64,000 bases of DNA from Candidatus Accumulibacter appositus (GCA_000585055.1 JEMX01000059.1:18617-82616), one strand, 5' to 3'. Counted from the first letter of the stretch, positions 9,101 to 24,100 are shown. The notes: generated by a model not told the origin, from the letters alone. Translations and numbers: made by a program.

Positions 9101-12100
9101 TCCAGGCCGCCAAGGATGCGCCGCTGAACGGCAGCGAGGCCGGCCTGGTGCTCTACCTGAAAGCCGATGAGGGTAGCGGCGAGACCCTCGGCGACCTCTC
9201 CGGCGAAGGCAACCCCGCGCAGATCAGGGCACTGACCGACGGTATCGTCCTCGGCAGCGTCGATCAGGCCGGGCAGCTGGTGAACCACCGCTTCAGCCTG
9301 ACGGCGCCGGCGCTGCTCTATTTCGATTCGCTGACCTACAACGGCAGCATGCGCTGGTCGCTGTCGGGCCCGAGTGGCCAGATTGTTTCCGACCGCTCGT
9401 TCAGTCAGAGCGATTCCTACGATGGCGCGTCCTTCTACAACCTGGCCGCCGGTGACTACACGCTCACCGTCGACACGCAGGGCGACGGCACCGGTCCCTT
9501 CGCTTTCCGCCTGCTCGACCTGAGCGACGCCAGCCTCCTGACGCCGGGGACCCCCGTATCCGGAGGCCTCAACCCGGGACGCCGCACCGACGCCTACCGC
9601 TTCGAGGTCAGCAGTCCCGATCAGCGCTGGTTCTTCGACACCATCAGCCGCAGCGGTGCCGACGCCTACTGGCGGCTGCTCGATCCCTGGGGCGCCACCG
9701 TCTTCGGTCCCAGCGCGGCCAACAGTCCGAGCAGCAACGACGTCGAAACGACGCTGCCCTTCGTCGGTACCTATACCCTGTTGATCGAGGGGCGTGATTA
9801 CTGGGGTGGCAGCAGTTCGTCGTACACCTTCCAGGTGCAGCGGGCCAACGACGGCGCCAGCACCCTCGCGCTCGACTCCGCTGTCGTCGGCAGTATTGCC
9901 AGCGCTGGCCAGCGGCAGGCGTATACGTTCACGCTGAATAGCGACACGGTCGTCTATTTCGATTCGCGGACCAATGACGCCAGCCTCAACTGGTCGCTGA
10001 GCGGCCCGCGTGGCAACGTCGTTACCGGCCGTGCCTTCAACCGCTCCGACTCCGCGGACCTGACCGGCAGTCCGCTCATCGATCTGGTCGCCGGCGACTA
10101 CACGCTGCTCGTCGACGGTGCCGACGATGCGACCGGCGCTTTCGATTTTCGGCTGCTCGATCTCTCGGCGGCCAGCGTCATCGCCGTTGGCGCCGAGGTC
10201 AGCGGCAGCCTGCTGCCAGGCAGCAGGACGCAGCTCTACCGCTTTGCCGCCAACGCCCGCGACCGGTTGGCCTTGACGATGATCAGCGAGAGTCGCAACA
10301 GCGCCTACTGGCGGCTGCTCGACCCTTATTCGGGGCTCGTTTTCGGGCCCAGCAACTTCGCCGACACCGGCCCGCTGACCATGCCCTTCACCGGCAGTTA
10401 CTACCTGCTCCTCGAAGGGCGGGTCAGCGAGAGCAACGCCGTCGACTACAGTTTCCGGATCGACGACACGGCGCTAGCCGACAGCGGCAGCTTCAGCAAC
10501 CAGGATTTCGACGCCGACGGCCTGCCGTGGGTGCCTGCCAGCTTCAGCAACTCGGCGCCGGTAGTAGTCCCCGGCGGGCTGTCGGGCAACTTCCTGCGCC
10601 TGTTGCCCGGCAGCGTCACCGGCTACAACACGATTGGCTTCAACAACACCGGCGTCGGCGTGATCCCGGCGACGGCGAGCGTCGATTTCGACTTTCGCAT
10701 CGGCAAAGTCAGCAACCAGGGCGACGGCATCGGTTTCGCGTGGTTGAACGCGGACGTCTGGGGCAACAGTGGCCCGGCGCCGCAGTTCGGCGAAGAGGTC
10801 AATCTGGCTGGCAGCTTCGGCGTTGGTTTCGACCCGGTGAACAACGGCGAACTCAGCGACAACCACGTCTCTTTGCATTTCAATGGCAGCCGGCTCGCCG
10901 AGTTCAATCTCCCTGGCTTCCGCCTCGATAGCGGCGAGTTCCACCATGCGCGCATCGTCATGACCGCTGTGCTCGGGGGCAGCCAGGTATCCGTCTACCT
11001 GACGCCAAATGCCGGCAGCGAAGTGGTAGTCGTTGAGGACTACTTCATCAGCGGCATGCAGGCCTACGATGGGCGGATGGCTTTCGGTGCACGCAACGGT
11101 GGCTGGCGCGCGGACAACGACCTCGACAACATCCGCATCGCGGTCGTCCCAGGCACCGCCGAGACCCTGCCGGTCCTGGCCCTGGACACCGTGCCGGTGA
11201 GCGGTACGCTGTCGGCCAGCGGCGAGGTGGATCGCTACCGCTTCAGCGTCGCCGGCAGCACGCGCGCCTATTTCGACTCGCTGACCAACAACAGCAACCT
11301 GCGCTGGAGTCTCAGCGGGCCGCGCGGCGCAGTCGTTTCCGGGCGCAGCTTCACCGCTTCGGACGGCTACCACGGTCTGTCGCTGATGGACCTGACGGCG
11401 GGCGACTATCTGCTCTCGGTTTTCGGCAGCACCGGCGCCTACAGCTTCAAGCTGATGGACATGGACCAGGGCGAGGTTCTTACCCCGGATACCGATACCA
11501 GCGGCACGCTCAGTCCCGGCAACGAGACCGACATCTACCGCTTCGACGCCGTCGCCGGCGAGCGCTTCTACTTCGATCGCGTCAGCTTCAGCGGCGGTTC
11601 CTCCACTGAGTGGCGGCTGATCGATCCCTTCGGCCGTTCGCTGTGGGGACCGACGAACCTGTACAGCGCCGACGTCGACCTGACCACCTTGCCGTACTCG
11701 GGGACCTGGTACCTGTTGCTCGAAGGTCGTTATCACGAGACCACGGCGTCGAACTACACGATCAACGTGCGGCGCATCGACGCCAGTGTCAGTACGCCGA
11801 TCGTCTTCGGTGAGCGCGTCGATGCCGAGTTGAGCAAGCCGGGCGAGATCGGCAGCTTCAGCTTCGAGATCGCTGGCAGCGAGTCGAAACGCGTCTACTT
11901 CGACGTCCTGACCAACAGCACCCAACTCAGCTGGACGCTGAGCGGGCCGCGCGGCAGTGTCGTCTCCGGACGCTCGTTTGGCGCGACCGACGCTGCCAAC
12001 GGGCGCTCGATCATGGATCTGGCGCCGGGCAGCTACACGCTGCTCATCGACGGCAGCGGCGATACCACCGGCGCTTACGCCTTCCGCCTGCTCGACCTGG

Positions 12101-15100
12101 CGGCGGGGACGCAGATCGTTCCCGGCACGCCGCTGGTGGACCGGACGCTGACCCCCGGTAAAGAGACCGACGTGTACTGGTTCGACGCCGTCGCCGGCGA
12201 GCGCTTCTACTTCGATCGCGTCAGCTTCAGCGGTGGTTATTACACCGACTGGCAGTTGCTCGACCCGGCAGGGAACACGCTGTGGGGCCCCACCCACATG
12301 TATTCCAACGACGTCGACGTCACGACGCTGCCGCGCAGCGGTCGCTATACCTTGCTGGTCGAAGGCCGCTACCACGAGGAGGCGGCGACTTCGACCTACA
12401 CCATCAATGTCCAGCCGGTGGTCGACCAGGTTACGCCGATGACGCTCGGCAGCGAGGTCGCCGGTTCAATCGACAGCGTTGGACAACGCGGTGTGCATAC
12501 TTTCACGCTCAGCGAGGCCAAGCAGGTCTATGTCGACGTCCTGACCAACAACACCAATTTCTCGTGGAGCCTCAGCGGCCCGCGTGGCAGCGAGGTGTCC
12601 GACCGCTCCTTCGCCGCCACCGATGGCGTGCACGGCCTGTCGTTGCTGGATCTGCTGCCGGGCGACTACACGCTGACCATCGACGGCAGCGGTGAAACCA
12701 CCGGTGCTTACGCCCTGCGCCTGCTCGACCTTGCCGCAGCGCAGCTGATCACCCCGGGTACGCCGGTCAGCAGCCAGCTCAACCCGGCCAATTCGACCAA
12801 TATCTACCGCTTCAACGCCGCCGCCGGCGACCGCTTCTACTTTGATCGGGTAAGCTTCAGCGGCGCCTACTACACCGAGTGGCGATTGCTCGACCCCTGG
12901 GGCAAGACGGTGTGGGGGCCGACGCACTTCTATGCCAACGACGTGGACGTCACGACGCTCGACTTCGACGGCGTGTACACCCTGCTCGTCGAGGGCCGCT
13001 ACCACGAGAGCGGTATGTCGAACTACACGCTCAACGTCTCGCCGTCGCCGATCGCGCAGAAGATCATCGTTTCAGGCCTTGGCAGCGAGCCGGGCCCGGA
13101 CCTCACGGTCGAGAACCTGGCGCTGACGCCGGTCAGCGGCGGCCTCACCGCCGGGGGCCAGGTGTTGGTCAGCTGGCAAGTGAGCAATACCGGCACGCTG
13201 CCCGCCGATGCGCCGTGGAAGGATCGCATTCTGGTGCGCAACATGGACCGTGGCGGCGAGCTGGTGGTCAACCTGCTGGTGGATTACAGCGACCTGGGCG
13301 CCGCGGCCAACGATCCGCTGGCCGTCGGCGCCAGTCGTTCGCGGCAGGTGACGGTCAGTCTGCCGCCGGGCAATAGCGGTGCCGGGAACCTGCGTTTCGA
13401 AGTCGCCGCCGATGTCACCAACGTCGTTGCCGAACCTGGTATCGCCGAGCTGAACAATGGCGCCAGCCTGAATGCGCTTGCCGCGTCTACGCCGTATCCC
13501 GACCTGCAGGTCGATGGCGTCGCCGTGACGCCCAGCGCTGGCTGGGCGGCGGGTAGCAGCGTCACGGTCAGCTGGCGGGTAAGGAATAGCGGCAGCGTGG
13601 ATGTCAACGACGCCTGGAGCGACCGCATCCGGGTGCGCAACCTGAGCACCGGCGCGACCCTGCTCAACGCCAGCAGCCGCTATCTGCCGGCAGTCGACGG
13701 AGCGCTCGTCGCCGGCGGCTTCATCGAGCGCAGCTTCACTTTCAGCTGGCCAGCCGGCGCTGTCGGCAGCGGCCAGTTCGAATTCCTGGTCGGTACCGAT
13801 GACGATGGCGAGATATTCGAGAGCAACGCCAGCGACAGCGCCGAAACCAACAACTCGGCCACTCTCGTTGTCGCCTCGGCGCCCGACCTGCAGGTGCAGA
13901 ATCTGCGCCTCGAGGCGGCCACGGTCGCGGCCGGCGACAGCGTCACCGTCTTCTGGGAAGACCGCAACGAGGGCCTGATCGCCACTCCCGCCAGCTGGAG
14001 CGACCGCCTGATCGTGCGCAATCTGGGCAGCAGCGAAACGCTGCTCGACATCGCCTTGCCGTACAACATCGCGCTGATCGGCAACGGCGCGCTGGCGGCT
14101 GGCGCCGGCGTCACACGCTCCTACAGTTTCCAGTTACCGCAAGGTCTGCGCGGTACGGGCCAGATCGAGATTGAGCTGCGTGCGGATCAGAACGCCGCCG
14201 GCCAGGGTAGCCTGGTCGAATTCACCGCCGCCGGCGACGGCGGCGAGAGCAACAATAGCGCCCGCCTGGCGTTCACTGCCGCGGCCACACCTTACGCCGA
14301 CCTGGCGGTCGGCAGCCTGAGTGCGCCGAGCAGCGGGCGCGGCGGCGAGACGATTGACTTCGGGTGGACGGTGCTCAACCAGGGGACCATCGCCAGCGGC
14401 ACGCAGTGGAGTGACCGTGTGCTGCTCAGCCGTGACGACGTCATCGGCAATGCAGACGACCTGACGCTGGCCAGCGTCGGACATTACGGCGTGCTCGCGC
14501 CCGGCGCATCATATCAGCAGAGCCGGCAGCTGATCTTGCCCGAGCGGCTCGATGGCGTCTTCCGCCTGGTGGTCGTCGCCGATGCGCTCGGCGAACTCAG
14601 CGAACCCGATACGCGCGCCAACAACAGCGCGACGGCGATGATCCAGTTGTCGACGCCGCACGCCGACCTGCAGGTCGAAGTCGTCGCCGCGCCGGCCAGC
14701 ACGCGTAGCGGCGAAGCGACGCCGGTGAGCTGGCGGGTACGCAATGCCGGCGACCGGCCGACCGATGTCACGCAGTGGAAGGACAGCATCTACCTGTCGA
14801 GCGATGCCACGCTCGATGCTGGCGACTTGCTGCTGGCGCAAGTCCTGCACAGCGGCGCGCTGGGTGTCGGCGAAAGCTATAGCAGCCAGAGCAATGTCTT
14901 CCTGCCTTTCGGCATCACTGGCGACTACCGCATCCTGGTCGAGAGCGACGCTTCCGGCCAGGTTTTCGAGAGCATTTTCGAGGATAACAACGTCACCGCC
15001 AGTCAGGCAGCGGTCGCGGTGCTGGCGCCGACGCTGGCCGATCTGAGGGTCGACGAGATCGTCGTGCCGGGGCAGGGCGCTCCGGGTCAGACGCGAAGCG

Positions 15101-18100
15101 TTTCGTGGACCGTCGCCAACAGCGGCAGCGGCGCCGCGCGTGGCAGCTGGAGCGACCGCGTGTATCTCAGCGTTGACGGCGCTCTTGGCGGCGCGAAACT
15201 GCTGGCGACGGTGGTGCACAGCGGCGAGCTGGCGGCGCTGGCCAGCTACACGGCGAGCGCAGAGATCACGCTGCCCGACGTTGCCGACGGCGATTATTAC
15301 ATCGTCGTCAGTAGCGACGTCGGCGATAGCGTTTTCGAAGGCGCCCAGGAGGGCAACAACAGCACCGTCTCGACGGCGACGCTGCGTGTCGTCCATCCCG
15401 ATCTGCGGCCGCTGTCGGTCAACGCACCGGCTGGCGCGCTGTCCAGCGAGGCCATCGTCGTCTCGTGGCAGATGCAGAACGCCGGCAGCAGCGAGGCGCT
15501 CGGCGCGTGGACCGATCGCGTCTACCTGTCGCGCGACGCGACGCTCGGCGTCGACGACACGCTGCTCGGCGAACTGGCGCACAGCGGGCCGCTCGCCGTC
15601 GGTGCCAGCTACGACGCGCAACTGCAGGTGAATCTGCCGCTGGCGGCCAGCGGCGACTACTTCCTGCTGGTGCTCAGCGATGCGCTCGGGCAGGTGCACG
15701 AGGTCGGCGCCGAGAACAACAACCTCGGCTCGACGCCGTTCGCCGCTGCGCTGGCGCCCTACGCCAACCTGGTGGTCAGCGCGGTCAGTGCCGAGGCCCG
15801 CGTGCCCTATGCGCCGGCACCCGAAGTGGTCGTCGGCGACCCGGCGCCGATCAGCGTGAGCTGGACGGTCACCAATCTGGGCACCGGCGTCGGTCAGACG
15901 ACGCAGTGGACCGACACCCTCATTGCGTCCACCGACACCATTGTCGGCAACGGCGACGATCGCATCCTCGCCGAGTACGCTCATGCTGGCGCGCTGGCCG
16001 TCGGTGAGAGCTACACGCGCAGCGAGACCTTCCTGCTGCCCGCCTATTTCCAGGGGCGTTATCACTTCTTCGCGCGCAGTGACGCGCGCAAGGAGGTTTT
16101 CGAGAATAGCCTCGAGGCCGACAACGCCGCCGAAGCGGCGCGCATCTTCGATGTCGTGCGCATCCCCTACGCCGATCTGGTGGTCAGCCAGGCCAGCGTC
16201 CCGGCGACGGCAAACTCAGGGCAGGGGATGAACGTCTCCTGGCAGGTGACCAATAACGGCATCGGCCCGACGGACATACCGGGCTGGAACGACGAAGTCG
16301 TCCTCACCAGCGATGCCGCCGGTACTCAGGTGCTTGCCGTGCTCGGTTTCTTCACGCACCTGGGCGTACTCGCCGTCGGCGACAGTTACAGCCGGACCCA
16401 GGAAGTCATCATTCCCAACGGGCTGTCCGGGACCTATTACGTGCGCGTGCGCACCTCGGGTCCGTTCGAGTTCGTCTATGCGGACAACAACAGTCGTGTC
16501 GCAGGTCCGGTGGTCATCGCCCTGTCGCCGTCGGCCGATCTGCAGGTCAGCGATATCCTGACGCCGGCGACCGCCTCCGAAGGCGACAACATTGACGTCC
16601 GATGGACGGTTACCAATAACGGCCTGGCGAAGGCCGAAGGCGCGTGGAGTGACACCGTCTACCTGCGCAAGGTGGGCCAGAGCAGCGATCCGGGGATTTC
16701 CCTCGGCACTTTCACCTATGACGCTGGCGGCCTCGACGCCGGCAAGTCCTACGCGCGCACCGAGCGCTTCCGTCTGCCGCCGCGTACGGAAGGCGTCTAT
16801 CAGGTGGTAGTCATCACCAACTCCGGCAAGCAGGTGTACGAATACGGCGCGGCGGCGGTCAACAACAGCACTGCCGACGACCAGACGCTGCTGGTGGCGC
16901 TGCTGCCGCGCGCGGACTTGCAGGTGGCCAATGTCGAGGCCCCGACGCAGGCCTCCGCCGGCGCATCCGTCTCCTTGCGCTTCGCGATCATCAATCAGGG
17001 CACGGTGCCGACGACGACGCCACGTTGGCGCGACAGCGTCTATCTTTCTCTGGACAACAAGCTGAGCGGTGACGATCTGCTGATTGGCAGCTACGACAAT
17101 GGGTCTGCTCTGGCGCCGGGCGAGCAGTACGCCACCGAAACCGCCAGCCTGCAGATTCCGATTCGTTTCCGCGGCGACGTCTTCCTGATCGTCCAGGCGG
17201 ACAGCAGCGGCTCGGTGGACGAGTACCCCAATGACAGCAACAACCTCGCCGCGATTCCGCTCTACGTCAAGCCCTATCCGCTCGCCGATCTGGTCGCCGG
17301 AAGTGTCGTGGCGCCGGCCCAGGCCGTCGAGGGTGCCACCATCGAGGTGCGCTATACGGTCGCCAACAAGGGCAGTGGGACGACCGCCGGCGCGAACTGG
17401 ACCGATACCATTTGGTTGTCGCGTGACAAGACGCGGCCCAATGCCGGGGGCAACAGCGCCATCCTGCTCGGGAGCTTGCAGCATGCCGGTGCCCTGGCCG
17501 TCGGCAGCAGCTACGACGTCATTACGCAGGTCAAACTGCCGGGACAGCTTCTCTCGGGAAGCTACTACGTCACCGTCTGGAGCGATTCCTACGACGTCAT
17601 TCTCGAGGATACGCTGGCCAGCAACCTCAACTCGCATGACATCAACGAGCTCGACAACAACAACTACAAGGCGCGCGCGATCGACGTCATCGGCGGTTTC
17701 CAGCCGCCACCGCCCGACCTCAGGATCAGCGCCCTGGCCGCTTCGCCGCTGGCTTCGACCGGCAGCCCGCTGACGGTCACCTGGTCGGTGGTAAACAGCG
17801 GTGCCGGAGAAGCCTCCGGCAGCTGGAACGACGTCTTCTGGCTGTCCGACAAGCCGACACTGAACGCTCCCGACGCCAAGCAGTGGTATCTCGGTTCAGT
17901 GGCACACGACGGTGGTGCGGCGTCTGGCGCCGGCTATACGCAGAGCGCCAGCTTTGCGCTCAACCCGGCGGCCGCAGGGCAGTACCTGATCGCCTACAGC
18001 GACTACAACTTCTTCAAGGGAAAGCCCTACGACGTCGTCGAAGGCAACGAGGACAACAACACGCGCGTGCAGGACACCCGCGTCGTGCCGGTTCCGGCCG

Positions 18101-21100
18101 ATCTGCGGGTAGTCACCATCGCCGCACCGGGCGAGAATTTCTCGGGCGAGAAGACGACGATCACCTGGACGGTCAAGAACTTCGGCAGCGCGGTCTGGGA
18201 AGGGACCCGCTACTGGCTTGACAGCGTCTATTTCTCGCCGGACCCGATCTTCCTGCCCGAGCGCGCCACCGCCCTGGGGTCCGTTGTGCACAATAACGCT
18301 GCGGGACTCGCGGCCGATGCGAGTTACACCGAGAGCCTCGAAGTGACCTTGCCGCGCGGCATCGGCGGCGATTTCTATCTCTACGTGATTACCGACGCCG
18401 ATCGCTTCGACGATCGCTACCCGGCCGGTGAAGCCGACGCCGGCGACAACACCTGGCATCGGGAGGTCTACTACCCGGGCTCGGTGTACGAGGGGCGTGG
18501 CGGGCAGGACAACAACCGCGGCATCGGCAGCATTCCGGTCACCTACCGCGAGCCGGACCTGAAAGTCACTTCGCTGGTCGTTCCGCCGGCTGGTGGCCAG
18601 TCCGGCAGCAGCATCACGGTCACCTACACGGTGACCAATATCGGCAACCGCGACACCCGCGAACACGGTTGGTGGGATCGCCTGTTCCTGTCCAGGGATG
18701 GTTCGCTCGACACCTTCGATCTGCAATTGTCGGAGGCTCCCAACTACGGCATGCTCAAGGTCGGCGAGAGCTATACCGGCAGTGCGACTTTCGAACTGCC
18801 CGAGGGAATCGCCGGTGATTTCAGCCTGCTGGCGTTCACCGATTCCGAGGCCGATCAGCGTCTGGCGTGGTGGTACAGCAATATCGTTCCCGAGTATCGT
18901 GGTGTCGGCATTGATGCCAACAGCGACAAGGTGCCCGAGTTCCGGGGCGAGGGCAACAACATCACCGTCGCTGCGCTGCCGGTGGCAGCGGCGCCGCTGG
19001 CCGACCTGCAGGTGACCTCGGTGCTGGCACCGGAGCGCATCACGGTGGGCAATGAATTCACTGTCACCTATACGGTCAGCAATCTCGGCGGTGCCGGTAC
19101 GCCGGCCGAGCAGGCGCAGTGGGAAGACCTGATCTACCTGTCCCGTGATCCGCTGCTCGACCTCGACAGCGACCGCTACATGCTGAGCGTCGAGCACGTC
19201 GGCGGTCTGGCCCAGGGTGGCAGCTACACGGTCAGCAAGACCCTGCGCGCGCCGCTGGACATCGCCGGTGCCTACTACGTTTTCGTGATCACCGACCCGG
19301 CTCGCGGCTCGGGGCGCGGTAAGGTCTTCGAAGGCGTCTTCGAGCGCAACAACGCAAGGCCGAACTCGCCACCAACAATCTTCGAACTGCCGCCACCGGC
19401 CGACATCCAGGTCGACGACATCGTATTTGGCGGCATTGCCCGTTCCGGCGAGACCATGCGCATGGAATGGACGGTGAGCAATCACAGCAGCAACCCGACG
19501 TCGAGCGGCTGGACCGATGCGGTCTATCTTTCCGACGATAGCCTCTGGGACATTGGCGACCGCCTGCTAGGCAAAGTCACGCATAGTGGCGTGCTCGGCG
19601 ACAACGGCAGCTACACGGCGACTCTCGATGCGCTGGTGCCACCGATCAAGCCCGGCCAGTATCGGGTGATCGTTCGCCCGGACATCTACAACGAGGTTTT
19701 CGAAGGCCCGTACCGCTCACCCGGCGAGGCGAACAATTTCACCACTTCCCCGAACGTACTGAGTACCAGCATCGACGACTTGCACCTGGGTGTCGCTTTG
19801 AGCACCACCCTGTCCACCGGCCAGAGTCGCGTCTACAAACTCACCGTGGGGCAGGGCGAGACGCTCAAGCTCAGCCTGACGGCGGCCGATCGCGATGCAG
19901 CCAACGAGATCTTCGTCCGCTACGGCGATGTTCCCGACGGTTTTCATTACGATGCCACTTACGAAAACCCGCTGCAGGCCAATCAGACCGCCGTTGTCCC
20001 GTTTACCCAGCCGGGGGATTACTACGTCCTGATCCGTGGTCACAGCGAGCCCAAGCCGAATGCGCAGGTCAAGCTCCTCGCCGAAGTCGTTCCCTTCGCG
20101 ATTACCGGCGTGCATGTCGACCAGGGCGGCGACAGCCGCTGGGTGACCATCGACGTACGCGGAGCCAGGTTCGCCGATAGCGCCATTCTCAAGCTGGTGC
20201 GACCGGACATCGCCGAGTACGAACCGGTCAAGTGGGATGTCATCGATCCGACCTGGATTCGTGCCACTTTCGACTTCCGTGACGCACCGCTCGGACTCTA
20301 CGATCTCAAGGTGATCAACCCGGATGGCAAGCAGGCCGTCGTTGCCTACCGTTTTCTGGTCGAGCGGGCGCTCGAACCGGATGTCACCATCGGCCTTGGT
20401 GGCCCGCGCGTGCTTGCCGCCGGCGAGACCGGCACCTACGGCGTCGCGCTGCAGAGCCTGACCAACGTCGATACGCCCTACGTTCGCTTCAGCTTCGGCG
20501 TGCCCGAGATGGGCAGCAATGGCTACGTCTACGATTTGCCTTTCCTGAGGTATTACAACAACCTGCGCGGTCAGCCTGACAGCGGCGGGGAAGACGTGCC
20601 GTGGGCGAGCCTCGATTCGGCGACCAACACCAGCGGGCAGATTCTGTCGTCCGGCTACGCCTACGACGTGATCGCCGGTGGCTACGTTGGCGCTAGCTTC
20701 AACGTCCAGACTTATCCGCTGCTCAAGGCGCTGTCGACGCTGAACTGGGATGCATTGCGTCTCGGCCTCTACGAGATGTACCCCGAACTCGAGCCGATCC
20801 AGGCGCTGGCTGGCGGCCCGCAGTCGATGCGTACCGCCTTGCCGGAATTCTGGGATCTCTGGCAGCAGGCGAGTTCGGAAGACAGCCTGCCGGACAAGTG
20901 CGTGACCCCTTTCATTCCCTATCGCTTCAACATCGTCGGTGCCGCGACGGCGATGACGCGTGACGAGTTCATCATCGACCAGACCGCCGAGGCGCTCAAG
21001 CTGCGTGCCGCGATTCTCGCCGATCCCGATCTCGATACGAAGATCGCCGATCGCCGGAGCGACGAGACCAGCTTGGCCGAAAAGCGCGCGGCAATCGCCC

Positions 21101-24100
21101 TGCGTGTCCTTGCCGCCGACGCGGCGACTTGGAGCGACGCCTATCTGGCGGCTCTCGAAGAGGTCGGCATCCTGCGCCCGGTCGACGAGGCGCCGCCGAT
21201 CCGTCAGGACATCAAGGTGATGAGCCTGATGAGCACGCTGGCGACCGGTATCCTGCTCGGCCCGGTTGGCGAACAGATTCGCACCACCGGTGACCTGGCC
21301 GAGTTCTTCGCCAAGATCAAGGAGTGGTACGGCGACAAGCCGGCGACGACAGCCGCGATCGACCATTACGAGCACCGCGAGAGCGACTGCCAGGAAGGGG
21401 ACATTCCGGTTCCGGCGCTGCCGCATTTCGAGGACTACAACCTCAATCTGTCACATCCGACCTACTTTCAGACCTTCAACATCTTTGTGCCCTATGTCGG
21501 TTTCGACAAGGATGGTGCGTCCGCGGCAACTATCGCGCTGCCGGACTACGCCTCGGTCGCCGCTTCCAACGAGCTGACGGCGCTCGATTTCTCGCGCCTC
21601 TACCAGCAGGCGATCAGCGACAGTCAACTGGCGTCGATTGCCGGGCCGCAGGGTTATGGCATCGATCAGTTCCTGCCGGTGGGGCAGGCGCTACCCTACA
21701 CCGTGAAATTCGAGAACCCGGCGGCAGCCTCGAGTTCGGTCACCGAGATCCGCGTCGTCAGTCAGCTCGACCCGGGGCTCGATGCAAGCAGTTTCCGGCT
21801 GGGCGACATCAAGCTCGGCGACATCTCCGTCCATATCCCGACCGGCAGGGCGCTCTTCCAGGGCGATTTTGACTTGCGTAACGCCAAGGGCTTCATCTTG
21901 CGTGTTTCGGCGGGAATAGACCCCAGCACTCGTACCGCTTCCTGGGTCTTTCAGGCGATCGACCCGGACACCGGTGAGGTGCTGCAGGACGCTACGCGCG
22001 GTCTGCTGCTGCCCAACGCCGCCGATGGCCGCGGTGTCGGCCAACTCGGTTATACGGTGCAGGCCGGCGCCGAAGCGGTTTCCGGCACGCAGATCAAGGC
22101 CAGGGCGGTGGTGCGTTTCAACGCCATTGCGCCGCAGGAAACGCAGGAGCTGGTGCAGACCCTGGACACCGGCGCGCCGGTCAGCACGCTCACCGCGAAG
22201 CCGGTGCAGGCCGGGGGATCCGATTACGAAGTGCGCTGGAGCGCCGTCGACGAAGCCGGCGGCTCGGGCGTAGCGCATGTCACCGTCTATGTCGCCAGGG
22301 ACGGTGGCGAGTTCAAGATATGGAAACGCCAGAGCAGCGACCAGTTCGGGATCTATGCGGGCGAGGCGGGCCACCGCTACGAGTTCCTTGCCCTGGCGAC
22401 CGATCACGCGGGCAACCGGGAACGCGCACCGGGTGGGGTACAGGCCCCGGATGACGGCTCCACGGCCAACCTCGGCGGCTTGCCGAGCTTTGGTGAGACC
22501 TCGCAGGATCTGCCGCCGCCGCCAGCACCGGTCCTGCCGGCGACCAATCCCTTGTTCGTCGCGGCGCAGCAGCAGATTCCTGCGGCGACGCCGCTGGCCA
22601 AGCTGCCCGAGTTTACCGAAACCATGCGGCCGTTCTCGGCGCAGTCGTATGCCACCGACTTTATCGTCAGCCACGCCGCCATCGGCCCGCTGGCGATCGT
22701 CGAGATGCCAGATGGTTCAACGATCATCAGCGGAGGACCCAATCGCGGCTGGCTCTATCGCATCCCGCACGATGGCGGTCGCGCGCTGCAGGCCTTCGCC
22801 GAACTCGCCGAGCCGATTTTCGACCTGGCACTCGACGACAATGGCCAGCTCTGGGCGACCACCGGCGGCGGTGCGCTGCTGCGTCTCGACGCCAACAGTG
22901 GCGAGATCCTGGCCCGCTTCGGCACCGGCATCACGCAGGCGCTGGCAATCAAGGCGTCGACCGGCGAGATCTACCTTTCGTCGGGTGACGGCGTCGAGAT
23001 TTTCGACCCGGTGAAGGGCACGTTCCGGCACTTCAGCGACATCCGCGTAGATGACCTGGCGTTTGCTCCCGACGGGACGCTCTGGGGCAGCTTGTGGCCT
23101 GACCGTGGCGACGTCGTGAGCTTCGACAAGCGCGGCCGCGCGACCGTCAAGGTGCGCCTGGACGGCGATGTCGATTCGCTTGCTTTCGGACGCGTCGGCA
23201 CCCGTCTGGAAGGCCTGCTGTTCATCTCGAGCAATTCCACCAGGGGCGCGATCGGATCGGCGCTGACCATGGTCGACCTGACCACCTTGCGCAGCGTCGA
23301 GCTCGCGCGGGGTGGTTCGCGCGGCGAGGCGGTGGTAGCGACCAGCGACGGTCGCGTGCTGCTTGGCCAATCGCACCAGGTCGATGTGCTCAGTCCGATC
23401 GTCGCGCCGCAGGTGATCGCCACCAATCCGCCGGACATGGCGGTGGTCCTGCTGCCACTGTCGGAACTGACGATCAGCTTCGATCAGGACATGTTCGCCG
23501 GTTCGGCGTCGGATTCGGGCTCGGTGCTCAATCCGCTCAACTACCAGGTGGTTCGCCAGAACGGCGGCCTGGCGACGATCACTGGCGTTAGCTACGACGC
23601 ACCAACGCGCACGGTCACCCTGGCGGTCAACGACCTCGAGGCCGATATCTACGATCTGCGGGTCCTTGGTAGCGTTCGCAGCAGCGCCGGCCTGGAACTG
23701 GGTTCGGCGTTCATTTCCAGTTTCGTCACGGCGCAGGACTTCTCCTCTGTGGTTCGGCTCGACTTTGATGCGGTGCGCAGCGACCGTGGCACGGGTATCG
23801 TTTCGTACGACGTCAGGGTTACCAGCGAGGCCGATTACGACCTGCTGTTGCCCGCCTCGCTGGTTATCGATCCGGCGCGCTACTTCCTGGGCCGGCCGCT
23901 CGCCGGCGTGGCGCCGCAGGGCGCCGGCAGCCTCTGGTATATAGACCTTTCCGGCAAACTGCCCAATGGTGTGCTCAAGGCCGGCGCCTCGCTGGCGACC
24001 TTCAGCGTTTCGCTCTCCAACGGCGCGGCGCAGCAGATCGGCATCGGGCACGGGATCTACGCCGTGCCGTATCCGAATCTGCGGCCAGCCTTTACGTCGA

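Larger units (their letters stand above)
3370..13050 (+). repeat. Array of about 24 PPC-like modules in alternating A/B pairs
   Basis: Residues about 70-3300 hold twelve pairs of pre-peptidase C-terminal-like beta modules. Type A carries a FDSLT...WSLSGPRG signature, then DLxAGDYTLxVDG and YxFRLLDL. Type B carries NETDxYRF, AGxRFYFDR, WRLLDPxG and YTLLVEGR. A pair spans about 211 residues (633 bp between equivalent codons at 11896 and 12529). Three lectin-like inserts interrupt the array. A 53-bp stretch is identical at 11542-11594 and 12181-12233, so some pairs duplicated recently. Such modules usually act as beta-sandwich spacers or binding modules on exported proteins. Confidence 0.8.

Noticed and set aside
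4117-9288. Antisense open frame of about 1,720 codons in the giant gene
   Set aside because: It lies fully opposite recognisable PPC and LamG modules, has no known domain or ribosome binding site, and arises from GC-biased codon use.
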